This document shows positions 16,377-26,041 of a DNA stretch of 40,638 bases, piece by piece. The translations under genes and the position numbers were made by a program. This DNA is from an uncultured SAR86 cluster bacterium. Lineage in GTDB: Bacteria; Pseudomonadota; Gammaproteobacteria; Magnimaribacterales; AG-339-G14. Below the pieces are notes generated by a model, which was not told the origin of the DNA, searched no databases, and saw only the letters and a program-made list of their open reading frames with translations. The first letter of the stretch is position 1; the number at the start of each line of letters is the position of its first letter. The stretch lies in assembly GCA_902528485.1 (NCBI GenBank), contig CABZTA010000005.1, positions 1 through 40,638 on the forward strand, given 5' to 3'.

Positions 16377-18827
16377 TTATTTCAATGGTTTTAGATAATA
16401 TAAAAGAGTTGGCAATAAAAGTAACGATCCTAAGATTGCCATGATCATAGCTAGTGAAGTGAAAATCCCAAAAAATACGGATGGATTAAAATTTGATGAT
16501 AATAAAATTAAGAATCCAATGACGATGGTTGATGATGTATAAAACATTGCTCTCCCAATAGTTGTATGGCTATTCTTGAGACATTCTTCATAGTCTTTCG
16601 ACAAATCAAATTCTCTTTTAAACCTGTGTAAGTAATGAATCGTATTATCAACCCCAATTCCTATACTTATGGCAGCCACAGTAACAGTCATAATATCTAG
16701 TGGAACACCAGAAAATCCTATCGAACCCATCACAAATCCAGCTGCAAGAAAATTAGGGATCATCCCGATCAAAGCTAAGCTGATAGACCTAAAAAGAAAT
16801 AAGAACATTACGAAAATTGCTATGAAAACTATACCTACACTGCCAATTAAAGAAGAGAAAAGACTTTGTAGTAGATTATTATAAATAACCGATATTCCCG
16901 TTAGCCTGAATTGCTCTTTATCAAGTCCAAACTTATTTTCAAGATCATAATTTATTTCGTCTATTAAGTTTTTTCTATTCAGGCCGTCTAAAGATTCTTT
17001 TACTCTGGCTTGAAGCCTTACTTGGTTATCATCATCAGAAATATAGGAATTAAGTAAGCTTTCTTTAATATCTTCAGGTAGCAGTTCTCTCATAAATGCT
17101 AACTCAAGGTCATTAAGCTTTCTTCCGTTGGCTATTTCTGCAAGTTTTATACCGCTTGATACAGACAAAACTTTTCCAATCTCTATCCTGGATTCCAAGT
17201 AATCATGAATTTCTTCTAGCTTTTCTAAATTTTGACTTGTAAACCAATATCCACTTGCTGAATCATCTGAACCGAAAGGATCATCAAAATCTTCAAAATC
17301 ATCCTCTATAAGTTCTGTTTTAGGTGCATTTATTACTATATCAAGGGGGGCAGTGCCGCCTAATTTTTCGTCAATTAAAGAAAGTCCTTTATATATTTCT
17401 GTATCCGACTTGAAGTAGTCTATGAATTTATTTTCAACAGATAACATAGATATTCCTAGGATAGATAGTCCTAAAATTATTAGAGAAAAAAAGAGAATTT
17501 TAATTCTAGAATATTTAAAAATTTGGAATATAGATAAGGTTATCCCTGAAGACTGATCCTCTACAAAATCCTTATCCTTTTTGGGCAATTTAGAAATAAC
17601 TGCGGGAAAAAAAGAAAAAGTCACTAAAAAGGCTATAACGATACTTGTTGCCATTAACAAGCCAAAATCAGTAATAGGTTTAATATCACTGATAATGAGA
17701 GATAGAAATGCCACTATTGTTGTTAGGGCAGTATAAAGACATGGAATAAACATCTGTGTTGAAGCCTTTAACACTATTTCTTTTTGACTTAACTCAGAGT
17801 TTTTAGATAAGAGTTCTTGGTATCTCACAACTAAATGCATTGTCAAAGATATTGCAATAATCATGAGAAGAGCAATGTAGTTTGCGGAAACTACTGTAAC
17901 TTTTAATCCTGCAAAACTTATTAAGCCAGTAACAACAATTGCAGAAATGAAGGCACTAATCAAAGGAAGTAAAATCCATCTGATTTGACGAAAAATAAAG
18001 CCTAGTACAGAAATGAAAAGAAGACCAACCGCGAAACCGAAGAAAACTATATCGTTCAGGATAAATTGAATTGTGTCAGTTGATATCATTGGACCGCCAC
18101 CAAGATATATTTCTGCATCGCCTTTGTACTTAGAGATAATTTCCCTTGTATCAGCAACTAACTTTTTTTGAGAGGCAACATTTTCTTTCTTTAAGACATC
18201 AATTTCTTGAGAAAGTGAGTTAAGTTTCAATTCTTTCTCAGTTTCACTAAGAGAAGAATCTTCTATAATTCGGTACCTTTCTTGGATCTTAGAATTGTAT
18301 TGTGTTGTAGGTTTTACTATTACCTGTAAAGCTACTGTGTCTAACTGTTCACTAACAAGGAGACCCCTGTAAACTGGATTACTTAAAAATTCTTTTTTTG
18401 CTAGAGATAGATCAACGTTTTTCTTCCTTAAGGATATGGGATTACTTGCTATTTCAGAAAATGATTGCCTGGGACTTTCTAACAAAGGAACGTCAAGAAA
18501 GTTCAAAACAGAATCAATTTCTTCAAGACTTTCTAGCTCATCGGATAATTCTTCTATTTTTGTCAGTGTTTCTTGTAAGAACAAATCATCATTAGGAGAG
18601 TAAGTAACAATTAAAAAGTCACCTCCCCCGCCACCGCCAAAAGTTTTATTGGTATCTCTATAAAACTTAAGATCATCATCATCTTCTAGTAACAAGGTAT
18701 CCGAAGAAGCGTCTAGCTGAAAAAATTGAACTCCAAATGCAAGGCTGAAAGTGATCAGTAAAACAATAGCTAACGTAGTTGAAGATTTGTAAACCACAAA
18801 ATGTAAGATTTTTTGTACAAATGCCAT
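16377..18827 (-). CDS. MMPL/RND-family membrane transporter
   Basis: The 816-aa protein has the duplicated RND layout. An N-terminal span (14-34) is followed by a large periplasmic domain, a five- to six-span bundle (about 250-410), a second periplasmic domain (about 465-620) and a second bundle with GIGVDNTIHYLHRFKRE. The latter resembles the conserved charged motif of MMPL and sterol-sensing-domain proteins. Homologs move lipids, hopanoids or hydrophobic compounds across the envelope. A run of six glycines (64-69) in the first periplasmic domain is unusual. It sits between trhO and the racemase gene with 2-6 nt gaps. The cargo is unknown, and a lipid is likely. Confidence 0.9.
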   Translation of the reverse strand: MAFVQKILHFVVYKSSTTLAIVLLITFSLAFGVQFFQLDASSDTLLLEDDDDLKFYRDTNKTFGGGGGGDFLIVTYSPNDDLFLQETLTKIEELSDELESLEEIDSVLNFLDVPLLESPRQSFSEIASNPISLRKKNVDLSLAKKEFLSNPVYRGLLVSEQLDTVALQVIVKPTTQYNSKIQERYRIIEDSSLSETEKELKLNSLSQEIDVLKKENVASQKKLVADTREIISKYKGDAEIYLGGGPMISTDTIQFILNDIVFFGFAVGLLFISVLGFIFRQIRWILLPLISAFISAIVVTGLISFAGLKVTVVSANYIALLMIIAISLTMHLVVRYQELLSKNSELSQKEIVLKASTQMFIPCLYTALTTIVAFLSLIISDIKPITDFGLLMATSIVIAFLVTFSFFPAVISKLPKKDKDFVEDQSSGITLSIFQIFKYSRIKILFFSLIILGLSILGISMLSVENKFIDYFKSDTEIYKGLSLIDEKLGGTAPLDIVINAPKTELIEDDFEDFDDPFGSDDSASGYWFTSQNLEKLEEIHDYLESRIEIGKVLSVSSGIKLAEIANGRKLNDLELAFMRELLPEDIKESLLNSYISDDDNQVRLQARVKESLDGLNRKNLIDEINYDLENKFGLDKEQFRLTGISVIYNNLLQSLFSSLIGSVGIVFIAIFVMFLFLFRSISLALIGMIPNFLAAGFVMGSIGFSGVPLDIMTVTVAAISIGIGVDNTIHYLHRFKREFDLSKDYEECLKNSHTTIGRAMFYTSSTIVIGFLILLSSNFNPSVFFGIFTSLAMIMAILGSLLLLPTLLYYLKPLK

Positions 18828-18833
18828 TGTTTA

Positions 18834-19700
18834 TTAATTGTTTTTTTTAATACTCTGCTTGTGTCGCTCGAGATATCTTAATCTGTCTTCTTCTGATTTT
18901 TCATCTATGCATTGATGACAGGAGACACCAGCAGAATAATGAGATGACTCTAAATCTTTCTCTGAAAGTGGTCTTCTGCATGCAAAACATTGCTGAAAAG
19001 AACCTTTGTTAAGATCTTTATCCACAGTTACTCTCTCATCAAAAACAAAACACTCGCCTTCCCAAAGGTTTTTTTCTTTACTGTTTTTTAAGTAACTGAG
19101 AATTCCTCCTTTCAGTTGATAAACGTCATTAATATCTTCTGATTTAAAAATAGAAGATGCTTTTTCGCAACGAATTCCTCCGGTACAAAAAATACCAATT
19201 TTTCTTCCTTTAAAATTATTCTTATTTTTTTTTACAAAGTGTTTAAATTCTCTAAAGTTTCTAGTATCGGGATTTAGAGCTCCTTTAAAAGTTCCAACTG
19301 AATTTTCATAATTATTTCTTACATCAATTAAAATCGTATTTTCATTTTCTGAAAACTCATTCCAAAGTTCAGGGTCTATATGTGATGTAGAGTAATCTGT
19401 TAATTTCAGATTTGTTCCTGAGGGGACAAGTTCATGTCTCTCCTTAATCTTAAATTTCTTAAAGGGTTTGATTTCTGAGCAAGAACGTCCAATATTAATT
19501 GAGGGAAAGTACTTAGTTATGAAATTCTCAAAAGAATGGAGGTATTTTAAATTCTCACAGGCAATGGTTGAATTAATTCCTTCGGGAGTCAAAATAATTG
19601 TTCCAACTATGGAGAATTCATCAGCTTTTTTCGATAAGATTTGTTTCAAAAAAGAATTATCTCTCTCATGACAATCGTAAAACGTTGAAATATGGAACAT
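18834..19700 (-). CDS. trhO: tRNA uridine(34) hydroxylase TrhO (rhodanese-related)
   Basis: The 288-aa protein has an N-terminal ferredoxin-like domain, a rhodanese domain (about 110-210) with the active-site loop CTGGIRCEK (172-180), and a cysteine-rich C-terminus with two CxxC pairs (CFACRRPL and VSCHQC). This is the UPF0176/TrhO layout. TrhO makes 5-hydroxyuridine at position 34 of certain tRNAs, using oxygen. It is 9 nt downstream of bolA. The N-terminus (MFHISTFYDC) matches the family, supporting the start. Confidence 0.93.
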   Translation of the reverse strand: MFHISTFYDCHERDNSFLKQILSKKADEFSIVGTIILTPEGINSTIACENLKYLHSFENFITKYFPSINIGRSCSEIKPFKKFKIKERHELVPSGTNLKLTDYSTSHIDPELWNEFSENENTILIDVRNNYENSVGTFKGALNPDTRNFREFKHFVKKNKNNFKGRKIGIFCTGGIRCEKASSIFKSEDINDVYQLKGGILSYLKNSKEKNLWEGECFVFDERVTVDKDLNKGSFQQCFACRRPLSEKDLESSHYSAGVSCHQCIDEKSEEDRLRYLERHKQSIKKNN

Positions 19701-19709
19701 TGATGTATT

Positions 19710-20015
19710 TTAATTTTCCCCGCCTAAACAGTTAGGTGATTTTAAATCCTGACCAGTTTTTTCTTGCCATTCATCCCTTGTAAATGCATGGATAGCAATA
19801 GCATGAATTTTAGTCATCTCTTCTTTTAATATTCTGTAAACCATTTGATGTCGTTGCACCAATCTTTTTTCGATAAATTCATCGGAAACCACCACAACTT
19901 TAAAATGAGATTCGCTTCCTGGCTCAACGTTATGATTTGGGCTTTCGTTTTCTACTTCTAGATGAAGTAAATCAATACCTTTAGTTAAATTCTTTTCAAT
20001 TGCAGTTTGGATCAT
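19710..20015 (-). CDS. bolA: BolA family protein
   Basis: The 101-aa protein contains the BolA core: FKVVVVSDEFIEKRLVQRHQMVYRILKEEM, then IHAIAIHAFTRDEW. The RHQxVY helix and the His of HAIAIH are the residues that bind a [2Fe-2S] cluster with monothiol glutaredoxin partners. The sequence matches BolA more than IbaG (helix-turn RLVQRH). It influences iron-sulfur handling and cell morphology. It lies 1 nt after the MFS stop and just before trhO. Confidence 0.93.
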   Translation of the reverse strand: MIQTAIEKNLTKGIDLLHLEVENESPNHNVEPGSESHFKVVVVSDEFIEKRLVQRHQMVYRILKEEMTKIHAIAIHAFTRDEWQEKTGQDLKSPNCLGGEN

Positions 20016-20016
20016 T

Positions 20017-21459
20017 TCAGTCTTCCAGATAATTTAATTCAGAAAGTTTTTCTTGATGACTTTCTTTGGTGGTTGTTACCAAGGAAATAGTAAACAGCGA
20101 AATAGACCAAAGAATTATTGAAGCAGTTATTGCCGTAAATCCAAAGGTGAACAAAACGGATTCATCCACTTGTCCGGGTACAGCATTTTTTGGCCAAGAT
20201 GCATAAGTCAAAATTAGTCCGGCCGCAAAAGCTCCTGCGCCGCTCATACATTTTGCAGCAAACGATCTTGCAGCTAGTAAAGTTCCTTCCATTCGTCTTC
20301 CGGTTTTTATTTCAACCTCTTCAACTGTATCCCACACCATTGAATTTAATGTAGTAAAGGAGATAACTGATGTCGCAACACCTATGAAATGGAAAAGAAG
20401 AACAAAGCCTAGAACTATTGGAGAGCCATTATCTGGTATTAAACCTAATAATCTTAGAGCTATCACACCATTTTCGACCGTTAGAGAGGTTGCAAACAGA
20501 ATTATTGCCCCGTTTCTCTTACCAAATTTATTTGCTAAAAGGGGCGATACAACAAGTCCCACCAAGGGTGCTAAAAATAAACTCAAACCAATTGTTAAGA
20601 TATTTAATGGAGTAAATTCCCAAAAAAAACTATAAAAATACAGCGTTAAATTTGTACCTATTCCTCCAGCTACTCCCATCATAATCATGGCAATAAAAAG
20701 AATTATGTAGTTTTTACTTACTGTCATCGTCTCGTAAAGTTCGGAGAAAATAACTTTTAGTGTTTTTCTTTGTATTTCAGGAGAATGTAAATCTTTTATA
20801 TGTCTGTGAGTACCCATTGCAGTTACAACAATTGCTAAAAACATAATGGGACTGCATACCAATCCATAGGTCATCCAAGTATCTGCAACAAATCTTGCAT
20901 CTTGGGTGCCGGTTAAGGTGCTGTAAACAACGAAAATCCATAAAGAGTTCCAAACAGCCAAGCCGCCCCACCAGCCAAACCAATATCGAAAAGAAAGCAA
21001 TGAACTTCTTTCGACATAATCTTTTGAAAGTTCTGGCCCCAAAGCATTACTCGGTATCTCATAAATGGTAATCGCAGTTCTTATCACTGCCCCGATGATT
21101 AACAAAAACCAAAATAATTGTGATTGAGTTAAGTTATCCGGAGGATCCCATATTAAAAAAAATGAAATAGCAACGGGAACTGCTGAAAAATACATAAAGG
21201 GATGTCTTCTGCCCCATTTAGATTTTAAATTATCTGAATAGTAGCCAATAAGAGGGTCTGAGATAGCATCAAAAACCAACATGAGAAGGATAGCCAATCC
21301 AGCTAAATCTGGTGATAATCCAAATACTTGAACATAGACAAACAAAAGGAAATAGTTAAAGGCATTGTCTTTAATTCCATAAGCTAAGGAACCAAACCCG
21401 TAATAGAATTTGGTCATAAAAGGCAACTTGAACGAATTATTATCTTTTTGTACTTCCAT
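20017..21459 (-). CDS. MFS transporter, GPH (MelB-like) family
   Basis: The 480-aa carrier has 12 spans and the glycoside-pentoside-hexuronide signatures: VFDAISDPLIGYYSDNLKSKWGRRHPF in the TM2-loop 2-3 region, IPSNALGPELSKDY, and THRHIKDLH after TM6. GPH carriers import sugars or related solutes with cations. Marine homologs also occur beside DUF3604 and lipid genes. It is a clear paralog of the carrier at 24523-25974, sharing GRRHPF, ALGPEL and IKDLH blocks. It sits 53 nt downstream of the DUF3604 gene, suggesting import of the solute that the periplasmic protein processes. Confidence 0.92.
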   Translation of the reverse strand: MEVQKDNNSFKLPFMTKFYYGFGSLAYGIKDNAFNYFLLFVYVQVFGLSPDLAGLAILLMLVFDAISDPLIGYYSDNLKSKWGRRHPFMYFSAVPVAISFFLIWDPPDNLTQSQLFWFLLIIGAVIRTAITIYEIPSNALGPELSKDYVERSSLLSFRYWFGWWGGLAVWNSLWIFVVYSTLTGTQDARFVADTWMTYGLVCSPIMFLAIVVTAMGTHRHIKDLHSPEIQRKTLKVIFSELYETMTVSKNYIILFIAMIMMGVAGGIGTNLTLYFYSFFWEFTPLNILTIGLSLFLAPLVGLVVSPLLANKFGKRNGAIILFATSLTVENGVIALRLLGLIPDNGSPIVLGFVLLFHFIGVATSVISFTTLNSMVWDTVEEVEIKTGRRMEGTLLAARSFAAKCMSGAGAFAAGLILTYASWPKNAVPGQVDESVLFTFGFTAITASIILWSISLFTISLVTTTKESHQEKLSELNYLED

Positions 21460-21512
21460 CTATCTCCTACTCCAGAAGTATCTCATAAAACAAGGATAAT
21501 TGAAGTAAATGG

Positions 21513-23756
21513 TTAGTCTAGTTTTGACGCAGCTAAATTAGGTTTTATTAATGGACTCAAATAGATTGGTGATGACCAAGCCCTTTCTTCAGACATTGAA
21601 ACACAATTATCATCAATATCTGTTTTATAGCCACCGTAACAAAAATTTGTTTCGATACAATTCTCTTCAGCATCATAGGTGCATCTAAGATTTTTACCAT
21701 TAATTCTTTCAGTAGGTTCTTGTATGGCACGCACATAAAAAGTTGCTTCTCTATTATTAGTGAGAAAATCTTCATCCTGGAATCTAATTTTGCAGACGGC
21801 TTTGTTTTCTTCGCATTCAAATATTTTCCAAGGGTCCATAATTAAATCGTTTGGATCTTCTGACTCATTGATTTCTGGCAAGACCTTTATGACCTCTATT
21901 CTTGTTATGGCATACCTTTCAGAACCAGGATTAAAACATTCATTCATACATAGTTTCTTTATGTCCTCTGCTGATCTTTTACCTAAACTATAATCAGGAC
22001 AACCAGGTTTTTGCTTGAAAGATCCGACAGCCTTGACTTGAAAAGTTGGATTATTATCAATGGTGTACTCAGAACCCATAGGCACTAACCCATTTTCAGT
22101 AATCAAATCAAACCAAAGCAGTATTCTTAGTCCGCTTGTTCCGTAGGTTTCCCTTCTTTTAAAAGCATCCCAAACCCCTTCCCTGCTTCTTGAGTCTACA
22201 TGGACTGCAGCTAAACCACCTGTTGTAAAAAATGATTCTTGCCTTTCTGATTCCCAGTATCCAAGAGGATTGGGTATGAATCTTTCTTCAATTTTAAATT
22301 TAACAGGTTTATCGCTTATTTCGTCTAAGGGATAAAAGAGCCTTTCAAAAGCAGGGTCTTTGACTCCATTCGATTCTGTGGTCAGTAATCTATCAACGGC
22401 TTTGTATCCAGTACCAGGTCGAGCTCTGTGGTTATCGCTTGATGCAATAACACCAAAAATAAATTTTTCGTTGTTGTTGCCTCTTTTTGTTAAAGCATAC
22501 TGAAAGGAGCCCTTAGGACGATAATTAAAACTCGGTATAAAACAATCTTTGCATTGCCCAGAATCAAGCCATATCTCCGGTGTTGCTCCCGGAACTACAA
22601 AATGTCCCGATTGCCCCGCTTCAAGATAAAAACTCTCTGCTTGCTTAGCATCCTCTCTGCATTGAATTTCGTTTTTTCCACTTTCAATACATCTTTCGTA
22701 GATAATATTCCCTGCTTGTTTGCATGAAGGGAGATAATTCTCTGTCGCCTCAGGACAAATAAGTTCATCTCCTTCAAAAATAATCTCTGTCCAATTTCTA
22801 TATTCCTCTGAATTGCCGTGACCGGACATAATTTCAAAAGAAATTTGTTTTTCCGGATCATGAACATCATCAAGCTGATCATCCCAAGAGGAACCTAAGG
22901 GAGTGTAAAATCCCCATGTGTTGCCATGGGGAATGACTATAGAATCGGTTTCCAAGTCATCTAGTTTAGAGAAAAGCTCTTTGGGTGTATCAGCAGACAT
23001 CAGACAATCATCTTCATCGTTTGAATTCCCTGAACAAACGGCTGATTTGGAAATATCTGCATTGTAAGCGATAAAATCGTAATACCTTTGTCTATTTGCA
23101 AGATCGTTATACGCTTGCACCATCATATTTATTCTCGCTTCATTCACCCTGTTGGGATCTCTAAAATTATTAAGACTGGCCCGGTCTGCGGCAATTGGAG
23201 ATTTAGGAAGATATTCAGAATCAATTTCTTTAAGAATGACATTTTTGTGTCCGAAGTGTTCATTTTGGTTATCACCAATTTGGGTCCATTCAAATCCTAA
23301 AAAGGTAATCATATCTGGGTTTTCTGGATCAGTACTTTTGTTACAGCTTTGTACCTGCTCAATTGTATTGTTCCAACTATGAGGGGTACTAGCCTCAGCA
23401 TGATCAGAAATTACCCAAAAGTCTAAAGCTGAACAAAATCTTGCGTAATCACAAGCATCTGAAACAGGATGGGGACCTCTTCCGTTATACATTGGCAGAC
23501 TCCACAGAAATGCATCGGTGGAATATGTTGTATGCACATGTGTGTCACCAAAGAGGATTTGTTTCGATGAGTTGGAGTGCTTTAATTGACTTCTTATTTT
23601 TTGATTTAATATTTTTTTTGGCAACTCACTATTTATTGACTTTCCACCGGGCTCTAATGATCCAAAAAAACCAAAAAAAGCAACCAAACTATAGATAAGA
23701 GCCGAGATAAGTATTACAAACAGGAAATAGAAAAATGATTTTAAGATAATTCGCAT
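21513..23756 (-). CDS. DUF3604 periplasmic metal-dependent hydrolase-like protein
   Basis: I place the start at the ATG at 23756, giving 747 aa. The longer frame from 23801 overlaps the rhomboid gene by 41 nt and pushes the signal-anchor (MRIILKSFFYFLFVILISAL) inward. The protein matches DUF3604, a PHP-like metal-hydrolase family. Motifs include FGDTHVHTTYSTDAF, DFWVISDHAEAS, IPHGNTWGFY, MSGHGNSEEYRNW and IASSDNHRARPGTGYK, which supply His and Asp ligands for a metal cluster. Cysteine-rich segments fit a periplasmic location. The family has no established substrate. Neighbouring carriers suggest uptake-linked hydrolysis. Confidence 0.88.
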   Translation of the reverse strand: MRIILKSFFYFLFVILISALIYSLVAFFGFFGSLEPGGKSINSELPKKILNQKIRSQLKHSNSSKQILFGDTHVHTTYSTDAFLWSLPMYNGRGPHPVSDACDYARFCSALDFWVISDHAEASTPHSWNNTIEQVQSCNKSTDPENPDMITFLGFEWTQIGDNQNEHFGHKNVILKEIDSEYLPKSPIAADRASLNNFRDPNRVNEARINMMVQAYNDLANRQRYYDFIAYNADISKSAVCSGNSNDEDDCLMSADTPKELFSKLDDLETDSIVIPHGNTWGFYTPLGSSWDDQLDDVHDPEKQISFEIMSGHGNSEEYRNWTEIIFEGDELICPEATENYLPSCKQAGNIIYERCIESGKNEIQCREDAKQAESFYLEAGQSGHFVVPGATPEIWLDSGQCKDCFIPSFNYRPKGSFQYALTKRGNNNEKFIFGVIASSDNHRARPGTGYKAVDRLLTTESNGVKDPAFERLFYPLDEISDKPVKFKIEERFIPNPLGYWESERQESFFTTGGLAAVHVDSRSREGVWDAFKRRETYGTSGLRILLWFDLITENGLVPMGSEYTIDNNPTFQVKAVGSFKQKPGCPDYSLGKRSAEDIKKLCMNECFNPGSERYAITRIEVIKVLPEINESEDPNDLIMDPWKIFECEENKAVCKIRFQDEDFLTNNREATFYVRAIQEPTERINGKNLRCTYDAEENCIETNFCYGGYKTDIDDNCVSMSEERAWSSPIYLSPLIKPNLAASKLD

Positions 23757-23760
23757 CAAT

Positions 23761-24522
23761 CTATTTTCTGAACTTGTCCTCAGACTTCTTAATAAAATCA
23801 TTGAGAAAGTTTCTTGAATTTTCTTTTTGAAAATTCATATTCGTATTTTGCCATGGCTTTGAATGAGGAATATCGAATAACTTAACATCTCTTTTTTTAA
23901 ATAAAGGAACGAGTATCATCCCTGCGATAAATCCACCTATATGTGCCAGATAAGCTACTCCGCCTTCATCTTGCAGTGAACTTGGAAGATTAAAAAACTG
24001 TCCTAAAATCCAAAAACCCAATACAAGAAAAGCAGGAATTCTAATGACTTGAATAAAAATTATTAAGAATACAAAGCAGCTAACGTTTGCCCTTGGATGC
24101 AACATCAAATATGCTCCAAGAACTCCAGCTATTGCTCCGCTTGCTCCTACCATCGGTATATTTGAATCAGGATTAACTAAAGCTTGAGATAAAGCAGCGA
24201 TAAGGCCACAAGTTATGTAAAACAGTACGAACCTTGTCCTTCCCATGGATTCTTCAACGTTGTCACCGAAAATCCATAGATAAACCATATTACCCACGAT
24301 ATGTGCAATACCTCCATGAAGAAACATAGAAGAAATAATTGTTAAATCAAAAAATGAATTAGAAAAAAATCTATCTGGAATAAAACCAAAATCTAAGAAT
24401 ATTTGTCCAGGCATTCCAGCAAGAAATTGAAAAACAAAAACAATCGTACAAACGAAAACAATAAATTGCGTTACGTAAGGCCTTATGGATGTCGGATTAT
24501 CGTCGTATAAAGGAAAAAACAT
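23761..24522 (-). CDS. Rhomboid family intramembrane serine protease
   Basis: The 253-aa protein has six to seven spans. The catalytic dyad is intact: GASGAIAG with Ser128 and AHIGGFIAG with His194. The oxyanion region FLHGGIAHIVGNMVYL supplies His69, His74 and Asn78. The C-terminal tail of about 45 residues is charged and cytosolic. Rhomboids cleave transmembrane segments of client proteins. It starts immediately after the MFS stop (0-nt gap) and ends 4 nt before the DUF3604 start, so it belongs to the same transcript. Its client may be one of the neighbours, though that is conjecture. Confidence 0.92.
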   Translation of the reverse strand: MFFPLYDDNPTSIRPYVTQFIVFVCTIVFVFQFLAGMPGQIFLDFGFIPDRFFSNSFFDLTIISSMFLHGGIAHIVGNMVYLWIFGDNVEESMGRTRFVLFYITCGLIAALSQALVNPDSNIPMVGASGAIAGVLGAYLMLHPRANVSCFVFLIIFIQVIRIPAFLVLGFWILGQFFNLPSSLQDEGGVAYLAHIGGFIAGMILVPLFKKRDVKLFDIPHSKPWQNTNMNFQKENSRNFLNDFIKKSEDKFRK

Positions 24523-25974
24523 TTATGTCTTATAGCCTAACTCATCAACTGCGGAAGTATGTGAATCTCTAGTTATAGAATAAAAGTAAATGAATCCTAA
24601 TCCAGCAAAATTTAGTATTGGTCCACTGATGCATACAAAAATAACTAAGTTGTTGATGGGTTCTTGCATCTGCTCAACATTAGATTGAGAGTTATCGAAA
24701 CCTAGGAACTGCAGTACAAAACCTATTATAAAAACACCAAGACCTGAAAATATTTTTTGAAATAAACCCGGACCAGACAAGAAGAGTCCTTCGTCTCTTC
24801 TCCCCGTTCTCATTTGACTATCCTCAACAACGTCAAACATCATTGAAATCATAACTACCCAACCCATAACAGAGAAGATATCAGTTACACATAGATGCAT
24901 TAACATCACCCACCAGAGGGCATCGGATCCGTTAGCAGGAAAAGTTTGCACTTCAAAATAAGGATCAACTAATCTTAGAATGAATGGGATATATGAAATT
25001 GAAATTGTTCCAGTAAAAGCTAAAAGTGCAATAATTCTTTTTTCTCTTCCTTTAGAAATTGCTACTGCGATAACTGCTCCAATAATTGCAGAGATCCCCC
25101 CTGCTAAAGGAAAGATGGATATATCTGAGGGAGTCCACTGCCAAAAATAAACACTGATGTAATTAGCGATGCCATTATTTAAACCTAAAAAGAGAGCATA
25201 CAGACACCCAGCTAGAAAGATCATCAACCATGATCTGTTAGATAGTGCCTCTATGACTTCTGCTAAAACATTTTTTAATTTAATTGGTCCTGATGATTCA
25301 ACTACGTGAAGATCCTTAATATGCTTATGAGTACTGGATGCAGCTGTTACTCCTAAAATTATCACGAGGATGGCAGCAAAATAAGCAAGCTTTTCGTATC
25401 CTTCTGGGTTTAAGAAAGCCGTTGAGCCCTGAAATTGATCTGTTTCAGGTAAAAAATATTCAAGCATCACGAAACCAATGACTATGGCTCCAACGTATCC
25501 AAAGAAAATACCCATTCCATTTAGTAAATTTCTTCTATCGTAATCTTTGGTTAATTCTGGGCCTAGAGCAGCCCTAGGTGTTTCGAAAAAAGTAATGGCC
25601 AACCTAATGAGTATCGTTAAAACGAGCAATTTAACAAACAAGTAACTCTGGTCGTAAGAATTAGGCGGTGTGAATAATAACCAAACGCATATCGCTAAGG
25701 GAATGATGCTTGCATAAATAAAAGGATGTCTCCTTCCTAGCCTAGATCTAATACGATCTGACCAAACTCCAACCAAAGGATCCGATACTGCATCAAATAA
25801 TAAGGAAACACCAATAGCAATTGATGCTAAATAAGGCTGCAGACCTAAAACTTGGTTGTAATACAAAAGAACCCAAGCACCAAAAATAACGTTTTTAATC
25901 CCTACGACGCCTGATCCTGCTGAATGCAGAAAAAGTGTGAGGTTTGAAACTTTAAATTCTTTTACTTCTGACAT
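24523..25974 (-). CDS. MFS transporter, GPH (MelB-like) family
   Basis: The 483-aa, 12-span carrier shows the same family blocks as the carrier at 20017-21459: LLFDAVSDPLVGVWSDRIRSRLGRRHPF, TPRAALGPELTKDYDRR and THKHIKDLH. It should import a small solute with a cation. It is the first gene of the minus-strand run that continues through rhomboid, DUF3604, the second carrier and bolA. It is divergent from the SDR gene across a 67-nt gap. Sequence divergence between the two carriers suggests different substrates rather than a recent duplication. Confidence 0.92.
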   Translation of the reverse strand: MSEVKEFKVSNLTLFLHSAGSGVVGIKNVIFGAWVLLYYNQVLGLQPYLASIAIGVSLLFDAVSDPLVGVWSDRIRSRLGRRHPFIYASIIPLAICVWLLFTPPNSYDQSYLFVKLLVLTILIRLAITFFETPRAALGPELTKDYDRRNLLNGMGIFFGYVGAIVIGFVMLEYFLPETDQFQGSTAFLNPEGYEKLAYFAAILVIILGVTAASSTHKHIKDLHVVESSGPIKLKNVLAEVIEALSNRSWLMIFLAGCLYALFLGLNNGIANYISVYFWQWTPSDISIFPLAGGISAIIGAVIAVAISKGREKRIIALLAFTGTISISYIPFILRLVDPYFEVQTFPANGSDALWWVMLMHLCVTDIFSVMGWVVMISMMFDVVEDSQMRTGRRDEGLFLSGPGLFQKIFSGLGVFIIGFVLQFLGFDNSQSNVEQMQEPINNLVIFVCISGPILNFAGLGFIYFYSITRDSHTSAVDELGYKT

Positions 25975-26041
25975 TTATTTGATTAAAAAAATAATATACT
26001 TTAGTGATAAACATAATGCATTAAATTAATAGGGAGAAATC

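Noticed and set aside
23757-23801. Longer N-terminus for the DUF3604 protein
   Set aside because: It overlaps the rhomboid gene by 41 nt and pushes the signal anchor inward; the ATG at 23756 fits better.
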